64,000 nucleotides of DNA from SHAN690 sp023262195 (lineage in GTDB: Bacteria; Bacteroidota; Bacteroidia; Flavobacteriales_G; Salibacteraceae). The notes beneath the pieces are model-generated. The model saw only the letters and a program-made list of their open reading frames with translations. It ran no database searches and was not told the origin of the DNA. The first letter of the stretch is position 1. Every line of letters starts with the position of its first letter. The translations under genes were made by a program, and so were the position numbers. The stretch is taken from the NCBI GenBank assembly GCA_038142005.1, contig JAYQJE010000008.1:57602-121601 (forward strand). The letters are read 5' to 3'. This document shows positions 42,501-51,342 of the stretch, in pieces.

Positions 42501-42698
42501 GAGTTCAGAGTTTTGATCTTGAATAATGGTGATGGCTTCTTCAAACTGATGCTTAGCTTGTCCAAACTTTTGCTTCTCAAGCAGTTCTAAGCCACGGTTA
42601 TATGACACGTAGTCATTGTCATAAACCATGGTCATCTGCGCTATACCCGAGTTCGTAAGTAAAGAAGCGACTAGTAAAAACGGAATAATAATGCGCAC
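39588..42698 (-). CDS. Large periplasmic tetratricopeptide-repeat protein
   Basis: 1036 aa with a GTG start (MRIIIPFLLVASLLTNSGIAQ, signal peptide). About twenty TPR or TPR-like units follow to the end, e.g. YNRGLELLEKQKFGQAKHQFEEA, VPDAWFLLGNYNFRKKKWEEAIEYF and IGRTHIALGEDGKALESLNKVV. TPR solenoids of this kind scaffold protein complexes. The 8-base overlap with the barrel gene downstream suggests an outer-membrane assembly or export pair; substrate unknown. Confidence 0.9.
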   Translation of the reverse strand: MRIIIPFLLVASLLTNSGIAQMTMVYDNDYVSYNRGLELLEKQKFGQAKHQFEEAITIIQDQNSELSANAHFYVAQCALELFHKDAEFLLKEFIKNYSTSTRVPDAWFLLGNYNFRKKKWEEAIEYFNQLQEINLVEPRKSEYLFKKGYSYFQIDSLDQAAAMFFQMDDYTSVYKAPGTYYLGHINYAQKKYAAALKNFDSLREHEQFGDVVPYYIVQIYHFQENYDEVISYGTPFLNDRKVKRQAEISRVVGDAHYNLEQYDEAVPFLDMFMRANVTKEKEDYYTYGYALYRSGSYAEAAEQFSKISYADDAIGQSALYQMGEAYIKAGKKSYARNAYRGASQMNYDDAIREDALFKFALVSYELSYDPFDGAIAAFKEYINQYPDTDRSKEAYDYLVNIYLTSKNYDAALASIDEYEDPDIRLKQAYQRIAYNEGVELYAERDFGRAIEYFDRSLKYRSNKEIASLSQYWKAESYYYKGAFDEAVKNYEAFIYSPGAALTPYFNLANYNIGYAYFSRDQFIEAPSWFRRYVSVRQDPDSVKISDANLRIGDCYFMLNQYDAAQIYYSEAVKIGKSDPDYALYQKSVTLGLLKRPKDKLVGLHALVKQYPKSKYLGASYYEIGRTHIALGEDGKALESLNKVVNDFPGSSYVRKALVSIGQTFYNAGKDTEAQEVFERIIKDYPTYDDSREALIGLKNIYIDKGDAAGYESFVNALGFVDFSESARDSLYYEGAEVHYFDGNCEASVESLTKYLNQFEKPIFGLNAHYYRADCLTQLGKTQEALSDFEYVADRPKNKFTEPALVQVARAAYAKGDCANALGHYKRLALLGEYTDNLLEAEIGQMRCNYELNNMQGAIASANMVLESANVNQKQKTEAYLIIGKANNQLNSPTEAIEFFSRVIESGSNSQAAEAEYSLARIYYINDSLDTAESIVFSVIENYKSEARWVAKSLLLLSDIYMARGDLFQAKATLEAVIGNYTLEDDIPAMAQQKLDDIIEIEQRPLKEFEAEFEMIDIAPNDSAKIEVEPNDTLNNE

Positions 42699-42808
42699 AC
42701 TTGTGAGATTAAAGTGAATGTGCTAAGGTAGCCTCACCTATACGGGACTTTTTAGTCGTGTTCTTTAATTTTCAACATGACTGGGTTGAATGGAAAAACA
42801 CGATTCGA

Positions 42809-44473
42809 CTATCGCATTGAGGCGAAGTACCGTTTCAACACATCTGGACTCTCCAACCTTGGTGTAAAGACCTCGAGCACAACTGTCTTATCATTGGCTG
42901 AATCAAATAAAGCAGCGAGCTCTGTTTCGAGTGATTGTATATCCGAGGCCGATCGGTACTCAACACCATGATATTGAACCAAACCCTTCACTGACTTTAC
43001 CTCATGATGTTCGATATGCACATCGATCGATTCTTGAGACCTTGGGCCATCGATGATTCTGAAAATGTTTCCTCCTTCATTATTTATGACAATAATTTTG
43101 AGGCGGGGCGGTAGGCCTGTCACCCCAAGAGCATTAGCGTCATAGCGAAACGCATGGTCGCCACTGACGAGCAGCACAGGATCTCTTGAAACTTTTGAAG
43201 CTCCTACCGCAGTAGAAGTACAACCATCTATTCCGCTTACACCACGATTTCCAAAATACTTGTTCTTGGGCAATTGATTAAACAATTGAAAATAACGTAC
43301 CACACTGCTATTGCCCATTTGGATTTGCCAATCATCAGGTATCAAATCCATGATTGACTCAAACACTTTTAAATCTGAGTATGGTAATTCTGGTAAAGCC
43401 TGAAGGTGCGATTGCTCTGATTTAAAAAACACATTCTTCCAGAGGGTAGAAAAAGGCTTCTCAACAATTTGTGCTGTAGGAGCAAGACTGGCTAAGGCTT
43501 CCCTTACATTTTGACCATGACTGTATCTCGCCACGTCAAATACATCCATTGACTTAAGCCCAAAATGCCAATGAGCATCAATCCGTTCCTTGTGGTTTCG
43601 GAGGTATTGCTTCAATCGCTTTGAAATAATGTTTTCGCCAATGGTGATTACTAAATCAGGAACAAAGTCTGTGTTTTCACTCGAAAATGCTGCCAGCGTT
43701 CTGTCTATACAGCAGACATATCCCAATTGGTAGAGGTTTGCTGTTGTTTCGGTTAAAACCACTACGCGCGGATCTTCACTGAGTCTTTTTACTTGTTCCC
43801 TGCAATCTATAAGCCCATTCATTTGTGCGCACACAATCATGATGCGTATGGCAGAATTGTATTGTGTGACAAAATCCTCCTTTTCTATTCTTTTAAAATC
43901 TGGTTTAGTATTAGTGATGACTGATGAAATCGAAAGATCCATTTCATCAACCCCATATAGTGGTTCATGCAAAGGCACGTTTATGTGCACGGGAGAAGAA
44001 TATTCTATGGAATATTTGAAAACCTCATTAATGATGGCCTGATTATCAGCTTCGGACTTATGATAATCCCATTCTACTTGTTTTGAAACAATGCCCGAAA
44101 TCACTTCCATTTGCCTTATGCTCTGTCCTTCACCCCTGTCAATCCATTCTTTTGGTCTGTCAGCAGTGATAATGATGAGCGGGATATTTTGATAATAGGC
44201 TTCGGCAATGGCGGGTGAATAATTAAGTATGGCTGAACCACTTGTGCAACAAAGAATAACGGGGCTTCCCGTTTGCTGAGCCTTTCCTAATGCAACAAAG
44301 GCCGCGACCCGTTCATCAACGATGCTTTCTGATTTGATCGACTCTATAGCTGAAAAAGATATCAGGAAGGGTGCATTGCGACTACCTGGGGATAGAACAG
44401 CTTGATCTATGCCGAAGTGAAGTACCGTCTTAACAATGGATTGTACTGCAGGTATGTTACTTATTGTTGTCAC
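42809..44473 (-). CDS. menD: SEPHCHC synthase, menaquinone biosynthesis
   Basis: 2-succinyl-5-enolpyruvyl-6-hydroxy-3-cyclohexene-1-carboxylate synthase, a thiamine-diphosphate enzyme that adds succinic semialdehyde (from 2-oxoglutarate) to isochorismate. 554 aa. Shown by DQAVLSPGSRNAPFLISF at the N-terminus, GNSSVVRYFQLF, NRGVSGIDGCTSTAVGAS and the ThDP/Mg motif (SGDHAFRYDANAL ... IVINNEGGNIF). Its start overlaps the menF end by 17 bases. Confidence 0.95.
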   Translation of the reverse strand: MTTISNIPAVQSIVKTVLHFGIDQAVLSPGSRNAPFLISFSAIESIKSESIVDERVAAFVALGKAQQTGSPVILCCTSGSAILNYSPAIAEAYYQNIPLIIITADRPKEWIDRGEGQSIRQMEVISGIVSKQVEWDYHKSEADNQAIINEVFKYSIEYSSPVHINVPLHEPLYGVDEMDLSISSVITNTKPDFKRIEKEDFVTQYNSAIRIMIVCAQMNGLIDCREQVKRLSEDPRVVVLTETTANLYQLGYVCCIDRTLAAFSSENTDFVPDLVITIGENIISKRLKQYLRNHKERIDAHWHFGLKSMDVFDVARYSHGQNVREALASLAPTAQIVEKPFSTLWKNVFFKSEQSHLQALPELPYSDLKVFESIMDLIPDDWQIQMGNSSVVRYFQLFNQLPKNKYFGNRGVSGIDGCTSTAVGASKVSRDPVLLVSGDHAFRYDANALGVTGLPPRLKIIVINNEGGNIFRIIDGPRSQESIDVHIEHHEVKSVKGLVQYHGVEYRSASDIQSLETELAALFDSANDKTVVLEVFTPRLESPDVLKRYFASMR

Positions 44474-45406
44474 TACTGACCAACACGTTTTTTACAGACT
44501 CTATTTTTTGTTTTGTTTCCAACCATTCTGACTCAGGATCAGACCATTTATTGATTCCACCACCGGCAAAGATTCGAATCCCATTTGAGAACACCTTCGC
44601 GCAGCGAAGGTTTACGAAAGCATAAGAAACTCCCTCCAATGCACAAGTAATGTATCCGGTATATAGCTCACGTTTGTTTGGCTCATGCTCTAGGATAAAC
44701 CTGCGGGCGTCATTTTTCGGATAACCACAAACGGCAGGAGTTGGATGCAATGATTTTATTGCATCGCTAAAAGCATGCGCGTCACTGTTTTCCCAATTTA
44801 TAATGCTTTGCAGATGTTTTACAGGGCCATACTCAACCTCCTTAGGACTAGTGGCATGCGATGAGGTAAGCCGCAATGAGTTTAGAATACTCTTAGTGAC
44901 AATTTCCTGTTCTTTTATTTCTTTTTCTGTGAATGGATCATTATTCCATCTCGTTCCTGCTAAGGAATGTGTTTGTAGCGTATTCCCCTCACGTCTTACC
45001 AATAATTCTGGGAAGCACCAATCCAAATCTGATCTTTAAGCTCGAGCAGATATATGAAAGCATTTGGATATGCTTTGCGCAGGCTATTTAGGCCGCTAGA
45101 TAAGTCAATACTGCACTCTACAAATTCAGACCTACTGCATACCACTTTCTTATCATCACTGTCACAGAATTCGATTGCTTTTCGCAACAGGTTCAAATAC
45201 CCTGACTTGGATAGCTCTGAAAATGGTGATTGATCATGAAATTTACTTGGCAACCACGCACCAATCTCTTCGGATTTAAAACACAATGCTTGCCCATCAA
45301 ATGGTGCAATGAGCATATCTGGATTTGATCCAGTTTCAATTAAACTATAGTGATGCCAGCTTTGACTTTCGGGCAATGAAATTGAGAACCGCGCTTTTAT
45401 GCTCAT
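44457..45406 (-). CDS. menF: Isochorismate synthase
   Basis: Converts chorismate to isochorismate, feeding menD. The C-terminal chorismate-binding fold is clear: SLAGTRWNNDPFTEKEIKEQE, HPTPAVCGYPKNDARRFI, RELYTGYITCAL and FAGGGINKWSDPESEWLET. The N-terminal half is short, as in Bacteroidota enzymes (about 316 aa repaired). The frame breaks at GGG 45010-45012 (needs GGGG on the plus strand), restoring IGASPELLVRR. Its ATG overlaps the stop of the metalloprotease gene by 4 bases. Confidence 0.92.
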
Positions 45407-46677
45407 TGTATTACGTGAACAATCCTATGTATCTCTGATCCAATTTGGAGCAGGTATATACCATTAGGTAAGCTTTCAAAAGAAACTTGACTGTTAGAAG
45501 CAGATATGTTGCCCGTGCGAATGAGTAACCCAGTATCGGTGAACAAGTCATACTGACTAATCCCATTTTGCAACCCATCAACTAACAATCGACCATCTAC
45601 GGGATTCGGATATACCCTAAGTTTATGATTATCCACTTCATCAGTGTGGGTAATGGCAGGTGAATGAATTAATCCTACTCGAGAGGTCTGTAAAACCAGC
45701 TGCATAAACTTCACCTGTCTTTTTGTAAATAGGAGGGCACATGTGTCATCTGCATAGTCCATAAAGTTCATAAACATATCCCCGTCAGGTTCACTAGCGC
45801 AAGAAACATGTGGAAATCGAGAACAACCAAAATTTGGTTCACGTTGCCAAGGCGTATCGCTCATATAGTCCGTATTAGTGCATTCGCCCTCTTCCATTCC
45901 CCAGGTGTGACGTAGCCCTAAATAATGCCCCATTTCATGCACCATTGTTCTTCCGCCATTGTATGGTTCCACCGCTGCCCCCGTGGTGCCGAAAGCTCTT
46001 GGATCGATCACAATACCATCATTAACTGGAAATGACGCTACGGGCAAAAAGGTGTATCCAAGTACATTATCTCCAATTTCACAAACCCAAATATTAATGT
46101 AGTGCGGTCTTGGCCAAGGGTCGGTGCCGCCTAAACTCGACTGGTAATAATTGTCTCCGTTACCGATATCGCTTTGGAATATTTGTTTTCGAGTTATACC
46201 TGTGGTAAAGTTGCCATCTGGGTCAACATCAGCCAGTTTAAACCGAATGCCCGAGTCTCGCCCTAAGTCTCTCCAAATGGAAGGTATCTTCTGTTTGTCT
46301 GATTGATTCCAACCAAAATCTCTATTGAGCACATCTATTTGAGAGTGGATTTGCTCCACTGGTATGTTCTGCTCTTCAGATTCATATAGAACATGCACCA
46401 CCACAGGAAGGGTAACCTGCTTCACGTTTCTACTTGCAACATCCACTACTCCCGACTCAAACTGCTCTAAAAGGTCAACTTGTTCTAACATCGAAGACTT
46501 ATATGCGCTATCAGTATATAGAGCATTCTCAGTTTTCTCCATGGTTGCACAAGGACTTTGGCCAAGTGCAATCTCTACCAGAAACAACAGCAATATGATC
46601 ATGGACCAACGCACAGAAGCGAAGGTGCTAAATATTGGTTGAATTATTTCATGGTTGTCCATAGCAGAGCCAATCAT
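45403..46677 (-). CDS. Secreted M43-family (pappalysin-like) zinc metalloprotease with T9SS sorting domain
   Basis: 424 aa as listed. The membrane-like stretch MIILLLFLVEIALGQ (from a Met at 46602) is the likely signal peptide, so the true start may be 46677, 46662 or 46602. The zinc motif is HEMGHYLGLRH, with a Met turn in MNFMDYADD and a calcium/Cys-rich stretch nearby, as in cytophagalysins. The C-terminal 80 residues (LRVYPNPVDGRLLVDGL ... NGIYLLQIGSE) form a type A T9SS sorting domain. It probably acts outside the cell. Overlaps menF by 4 bases. Confidence 0.92.
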   Translation of the reverse strand: MIGSAMDNHEIIQPIFSTFASVRWSMIILLLFLVEIALGQSPCATMEKTENALYTDSAYKSSMLEQVDLLEQFESGVVDVASRNVKQVTLPVVVHVLYESEEQNIPVEQIHSQIDVLNRDFGWNQSDKQKIPSIWRDLGRDSGIRFKLADVDPDGNFTTGITRKQIFQSDIGNGDNYYQSSLGGTDPWPRPHYINIWVCEIGDNVLGYTFLPVASFPVNDGIVIDPRAFGTTGAAVEPYNGGRTMVHEMGHYLGLRHTWGMEEGECTNTDYMSDTPWQREPNFGCSRFPHVSCASEPDGDMFMNFMDYADDTCALLFTKRQVKFMQLVLQTSRVGLIHSPAITHTDEVDNHKLRVYPNPVDGRLLVDGLQNGISQYDLFTDTGLLIRTGNISASNSQVSFESLPNGIYLLQIGSEIHRIVHVIQ

Positions 46678-46704
46678 TCATCAAACAGGGCTAACTTCGC
46701 ATGC

Positions 46705-47397
46705 ATGTCCAAACGGATTCTTTTGGTGGAGGATGAGGAGCAGCTGCTTCAGGTGGTAAAGCTGAATCTTGAGCTTGATGGCTATCATGTTGTAACAGCT
46801 GTTGATGGTCGTGAAGCATTGGAGCGATTTCACAGCGAGCGCTTTGATATGATTTTACTTGATGTGATGCTTCCTCACACAGATGGTTTTGCGGTTTGCA
46901 AGGCAATCAGACTAGAAAACAGATCAATCCCAATCTTATTTCTAACAGCAAAAAATTCTGCGCAAGATCGCGTTATGGGATTAAAGATTGGTGGTGACGA
47001 TTACCTCGTAAAACCATTTGATTTACAAGAACTACTATTGAGGGTTACCCGTCTACTTGAACGCTCACAACCCGCCAATAAAATTGGACAATCGGACATC
47101 AGCTTTGGCGGAAACGTAATCTATTTTGAGAAGCACCAAGCGCATACGCATAAACAAGAGGTAATAGAATTGAGCAAGAAAGAGTCAATGCTACTAAGGC
47201 TATTGACCGAACGCGAGGGGGAAACTGTGAGTAGAGAGGAGATACTTGACCTCGTTTGGGGAGTGGATGTTTACCCAAGCACTCGAACCATAGATAACTT
47301 CATATTGGGATTCAGAAAATACTTTGAGCACAATCCTAAAGAGCCAAAACACTTTCATAGTGTGCGAAGCGTTGGGTACAAATTTGTTTCGGGTTAA
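46705..47397 (+). CDS. OmpR/PhoB-family response regulator
   Basis: 231 aa from the ATG at 46705 (MSKRILLVEDEEQLLQVV). Receiver domain: acidic pair in VEDEE, phospho-acceptor Asp in ILLDVMLPHTDG, Thr in FLTAKN and Lys in YLVKPFD. The winged-helix DNA-binding domain is KKESMLLRLLTEREGETVSREEILDLVWG ... VRSVGYKFV. No histidine kinase lies nearby. It is divergent from the metalloprotease with only about 27 bases between, and 59 bases upstream of the CTD-like gene. Confidence 0.95.
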   Translation: MSKRILLVEDEEQLLQVVKLNLELDGYHVVTAVDGREALERFHSERFDMILLDVMLPHTDGFAVCKAIRLENRSIPILFLTAKNSAQDRVMGLKIGGDDYLVKPFDLQELLLRVTRLLERSQPANKIGQSDISFGGNVIYFEKHQAHTHKQEVIELSKKESMLLRLLTEREGETVSREEILDLVWGVDVYPSTRTIDNFILGFRKYFEHNPKEPKHFHSVRSVGYKFVSG

Positions 47398-47456
47398 CTG
47401 GCGGGTAGACTTAAAGAACTGTTTACCAACGTTAACCAATCAATATCGTCTACTAT

Positions 47457-47714
47457 ATGATGCTTCCAAATAAGCAAGTCATATCAGTATCGGTAGCACA
47501 GTCTACTCGTTTTCTTCATTTAGTAATTCACGGATTAGACGTTTGGCCTGTCAAGTTTGATATGGTGGATTTGGATGGAAAACGAGTGGTGAGTAGGGTG
47601 ATTATTTATGGCAATGAAATAAGCATACCGATTCGTCAACTTGCAGGGCAAGACTATCTCTACGCCATTAGCTTTAAAGATACATTGAAGCACACAGGAG
47701 TTATCTCCCTTTAG
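47457..47714 (+). CDS. Small protein resembling a free T9SS C-terminal sorting domain
   Basis: 85 aa, ATGATG start. No signal peptide or membrane segment. The sequence VSVAQSTRFLHLVIHGLDVWPVKF, VDLDGKRVVSRVI and IRQLAGQDYLYAISFKDTLKHTGVISL follows the strand pattern of type A Por sorting domains (YPNP..., D.xGk.v, L..G.Yl..i). It is not fused to any cargo. It is read in the same direction as the response regulator 59 bases upstream. I have no known function for it; it could also be a truncated paralogue. Its stop abuts the convergent nuclease gene. Confidence 0.65.
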   Translation: MMLPNKQVISVSVAQSTRFLHLVIHGLDVWPVKFDMVDLDGKRVVSRVIIYGNEISIPIRQLAGQDYLYAISFKDTLKHTGVISL

Positions 47715-50450
47715 CTAGAACGTGGTGTATTTGGAATCGGACTTATGCTCAAACGGTTCCAATTCGTTCAGCATTGCTTTCACCACTGCGTCCATTTCAG
47801 TTTCAAAGTCGTCCATGAATGAGTCGTCTCCGCCTTTCAGGTCCAAGTGCATGTACCCCTGTTTTTGAGCTCGAAAAGAATAAATACAGGATTCAATTTT
47901 ATCACTAGGCCCGCCAGATACTCTAGTATAAATCCATTTGTAGAATGCTAATTGAAGGGCCTTGCCATATTTGGCACTGCTGAATATTTCTTGCACATCA
48001 CGCTTCAATTCGGTGGGTGCTACATCGCCTGTTTTATAATCGACAATGCGGGTGATGCCATTGCGCCTATCTATTCTGTCTGCAAAACCAAACATGTTGA
48101 GCGTTGCATCTCCCAATTGCAATGGAGCCATCAACCGATCTTCTAACGCAATTAATTGAACATCCCCGTTATTCTTTATATCCTCCAGGTCATGCTGGAT
48201 AAACGCTCGGACGTAGTCTTTCGCCAATTGCAATTGAATGAAATTCTTTCCTGCGGCTAAATCACTTGAAGTGAAGATTTCATTGAATCGCCTTTCAACA
48301 ATTCTATCAATTGAATCATGAAAACCGGCTATGATTAGTGGGTTTATAAACTGTCCGACATGAGGCTTGTAGAGTTCTTCTAAGGTATCATGCACAACAC
48401 TGCCGAAGGTGCTTGCCAGCATATCTTCTTCGAGCGCCTCTTCTTCTTTTATCTTGAGCACATGGTAATAGTAAAACTCCAAAGGACTGTTTAGGAACTT
48501 GTTGATTGCCGATGGCGATACACTTCGTTTAAAAAAGCCTTGAATAGCCTCAATGACTGCTGGTGTTTTCTTGATTGAGATGGATGTTTGTGAGTCTTGC
48601 TCAATTTCAGGATTGTATCCTAACTCGTTTAATTTAATTGCGGCATTCTTTTGCGCGAGTTCAAGTTTGATCTGCAGTAGAAACCTGGATTGTTCGCCTC
48701 CCGTCAGCGCTTGTGGCGAAGCATTGAACAAGAAATGGGCATTGTTGCATCGCTGTAAAAGCCTGTAAAAATGATAGGCCACCATTGCATGAGAATCATA
48801 ATGTGTAGGTAGCTTGAAGAATTTACGATGAATGAATGGAATATGGGTGCTCCGATCGATATCACCAGGTAGATTATCATCAGAGGCACCCAGAAATATG
48901 AGATTTTTATAATCAACCATCCTACTTTCAAGAAGACCAATTACCTGAACACAATCGCTTCGTTTTTGAGCAATGGGTATTCGCGCATAGCCGACCTGAT
49001 GATGAACGAAAGTTCGAATCTCCTTTAATGATCCTTCAAAAACGTCACTGTACTGCGCAAGAATCTGTTTTAAGCGTTTGCTAGTGTATTTGATGGCATC
49101 ATTTTCTATGCCCAATCTATCTATTCCCTTGATTTCAGCCATATGGTCTAGCGCCTTTGAGATAGTTGAGACAATAAAAGAAAACGACTTTTCCCATGCG
49201 AAAAGAAGATCAAACTTGTCCTGCATAAACAAGTCAGACGGCATATTTTCTTTTACCTGAGTTAGAGGTACATACTTCAGGTTTTTCTTTACCACATCCT
49301 TTTCAATTTTTTGCCAAATATGTTTGGCTGAAAACCATTGATTTAAGAGTGGATTAGATAAAAAGTCTTTTAACCGATGTACATAGAAATATCTATTATC
49401 TCCGCGATATACCATGGACTCATGGAGTTGAATCCAGCTCATGATGTATGCGAAACAATGCGTTTCGCTTAGCCGGACACCCGTTGTGAAATTCAAATCA
49501 ACACCTGCGCTAGCCATATGTGCCCTAAGGGACATCAATAGCTTTTGATCCAATAAGATTATCGCTGTTTGATCGTGTTCGGTTTGATCAAGCTGCTTAA
49601 GAATTTCAGTTACCTTAAGCACTTGGGCAAACTGGCCTGAAATGGAGTGGACACTGAAATTATAGGGTCGAACTGATAAGAGTGATGTTACCCACTTTTG
49701 TCGCGATAAGTCTCGTGCAGATCGAAACAGTAGCCCAGCCTCTTGATTTTCGTCATCAACGTAGTACTTGTCAGCATCAATATATCGCTCAAGGATTCCA
49801 TGGTTTTCTATGGCTTCAATGATGTTACGCTCACTTTTATTGCCTGGCACTACTCCAACCCAACAAACCTTTCTATTATTAATTCGATCGGTCATGACCT
49901 GCGGTTTGGACTGCGCTAATTCAGAAACGGTTTTATAGACCAAACCACGATAACCAACCTGTGCACTGGCCATATCTTTCGCAAACTCCTTATAGTAAAC
50001 TGGGAGCCTTCTCCAAAAGGACCGAAATTGATACTCTAATTTCCCCGGCACGGCATCGTCTTCTCCAATGCCAATTTCCTTGTATTCACTGATGTGCTCG
50101 TAGATCAAGTCAATATCAGCGAGATGAAGGTCTATTTCATTTATATCGGACAAAAAGACGGAACCCCATTTCACAAACTCAGTAAACCGTTGGGGAGAAG
50201 ACTCAACTCGGCAGTAACTGGCATATAGAGTAACGATGGCTTCTTCTGGCTCAATCAAATCTAAGCCACTTAGCTCTTGAACCAAATCATCAGCCGTAGT
50301 CAGCTCAATCTTTGACTCATCTCCAAGCAACAATGATAGTACTTGCAGCGACCGGTAGTTTGGAAGCACCACCAAGGCCGCTTCATCCGAAGTTTTTAGT
50401 TCGCTTGAGAGTCGACTAAGAAATGATTGATCATTTAATTCTGAATCCAT
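47715..50450 (-). CDS. PD-(D/E)XK nuclease protein, AddB/RecB-like
   Basis: About 911 aa from 50450 (an ATG at 50474 is also possible). The long N-terminal part resembles inactive helicase-like modules of AddB proteins (QVIGLLESRMVDYKNLIFLGASDDNLPG). The C-terminal RecB-type nuclease has GSVVHDTLEELY (metal-binding His), FADRIDRR (Asp), IVDYKTGDV (D-Y-K) and QLAFYKW. Likely role: double-strand break processing with a partner helicase encoded elsewhere. It overlaps the TPR gene end by about 20 bases. Confidence 0.88.
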   Translation of the reverse strand: MDSELNDQSFLSRLSSELKTSDEAALVVLPNYRSLQVLSLLLGDESKIELTTADDLVQELSGLDLIEPEEAIVTLYASYCRVESSPQRFTEFVKWGSVFLSDINEIDLHLADIDLIYEHISEYKEIGIGEDDAVPGKLEYQFRSFWRRLPVYYKEFAKDMASAQVGYRGLVYKTVSELAQSKPQVMTDRINNRKVCWVGVVPGNKSERNIIEAIENHGILERYIDADKYYVDDENQEAGLLFRSARDLSRQKWVTSLLSVRPYNFSVHSISGQFAQVLKVTEILKQLDQTEHDQTAIILLDQKLLMSLRAHMASAGVDLNFTTGVRLSETHCFAYIMSWIQLHESMVYRGDNRYFYVHRLKDFLSNPLLNQWFSAKHIWQKIEKDVVKKNLKYVPLTQVKENMPSDLFMQDKFDLLFAWEKSFSFIVSTISKALDHMAEIKGIDRLGIENDAIKYTSKRLKQILAQYSDVFEGSLKEIRTFVHHQVGYARIPIAQKRSDCVQVIGLLESRMVDYKNLIFLGASDDNLPGDIDRSTHIPFIHRKFFKLPTHYDSHAMVAYHFYRLLQRCNNAHFLFNASPQALTGGEQSRFLLQIKLELAQKNAAIKLNELGYNPEIEQDSQTSISIKKTPAVIEAIQGFFKRSVSPSAINKFLNSPLEFYYYHVLKIKEEEALEEDMLASTFGSVVHDTLEELYKPHVGQFINPLIIAGFHDSIDRIVERRFNEIFTSSDLAAGKNFIQLQLAKDYVRAFIQHDLEDIKNNGDVQLIALEDRLMAPLQLGDATLNMFGFADRIDRRNGITRIVDYKTGDVAPTELKRDVQEIFSSAKYGKALQLAFYKWIYTRVSGGPSDKIESCIYSFRAQKQGYMHLDLKGGDDSFMDDFETEMDAVVKAMLNELEPFEHKSDSKYTTF

Positions 50451-51039
50451 TTTTGAGGAACGCAAGGTATTCACTAATACCTGATTTGGTAGTAAATGTG
50501 TTCCTCAATAATGCCCAAGCCGAAATAGCTTCCCTTTCGTTTTCATACAACGCAGGATTCTCATTTCTCTGTATATCACGATCATGGAGTTCTTTTTGTT
50601 CCTTTCTTATTTTCTCCAACAATTCGTCTACTCCCGCAATATTATCTGCTCGATCATAATTTGATTTGGCTTTTTCCACATAGCCTTGCTTTTCTTGCAG
50701 CAAACCAAGGTTGTTAAAAGCAATGCTATCGTCAGGATCGAGCTCCACTGCTTTTTCATAATCGGCAATGGCACCTTCTATGTCACCAATCCAATCCTTA
50801 ATGTAAGCCCTACTTGAATACCGATATGGATTCTCCGGTTCGAGTGAAGCCGCATAGTCCATATCTGCGAGGCTCTTTTCCTTATCCTGTAAGTAATACC
50901 ATATTACTCCGCGCTCACTGTATACTGATGGATTCTCCTCGTCTTTCAACACCAGGTTATAATCTTTAAGAGCCCCTGTGAAATCACGTGCTTCAAACTT
51001 CTTGCGGCCGCTTATATACTTTGGATGTGATGAGATCAT
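50431..51039 (-). CDS. Tetratricopeptide-repeat protein
   Basis: 202 aa with about three TPRs: GRKKFEARDFTGALKDYNLVLKD, SERGVIWYYLQDKEKSLADMDYAA and EPENPYRYSSRAYIKDWIGDIEGAIADYEKAV. A charged C-terminal tail follows. There is no signal peptide, so it is probably cytoplasmic. The 3' end overlaps the start of the AddB-like nuclease gene, suggesting cotranscription. Partner unknown. Confidence 0.85.
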   Translation of the reverse strand: MISSHPKYISGRKKFEARDFTGALKDYNLVLKDEENPSVYSERGVIWYYLQDKEKSLADMDYAASLEPENPYRYSSRAYIKDWIGDIEGAIADYEKAVELDPDDSIAFNNLGLLQEKQGYVEKAKSNYDRADNIAGVDELLEKIRKEQKELHDRDIQRNENPALYENEREAISAWALLRNTFTTKSGISEYLAFLKNGFRIK

Positions 51040-51086
51040 AGCGCGAATATTATCAATTCCACTAATTCAAATAGTTACTTTGTTGC

Positions 51087-51335
51087 ATGGAATTTCCTGT
51101 ATATAGAAAGTACAGCAATGGACAGTCATTGTTTAAAATTGAATCTGAAACACTTTTTATTGAGTTGAAAAAGTTAGGGAATCGATGGGAGCAATATGAA
51201 TTTCAGGCCTCGATATTTCCAGATAGGCAACTTATCAGCGACATGATTGAAAAGCGACATGGACATTGGATCGATTCCTCAGAAGAAGAGTTCAGAGACA
51301 TGCAAAAACAATCACCAAATTCTCTACCCACATAA
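51087..51335 (+). CDS. Conserved hypothetical protein
   Basis: 82 aa beginning MEFPVYRKYSNGQSLFKIES. I recognise it as one of the small Bacteroidota-specific proteins of about 80 residues with the pattern FPVYRK...S.FKI...F.EL...G and a charged C-terminus, without assigned function. It ends 8 bases before the spermidine-synthase-like gene on the same strand. No membrane segment or signal peptide. Confidence 0.7.
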   Translation: MEFPVYRKYSNGQSLFKIESETLFIELKKLGNRWEQYEFQASIFPDRQLISDMIEKRHGHWIDSSEEEFRDMQKQSPNSLPT

Positions 51336-51342
51336 TTTATTT

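Noticed and set aside
42777..42971. Plus-strand ORF between the TPR gene and menD
   Set aside because: Mostly antisense to the menD 3' end, without promoter or family; not supported.
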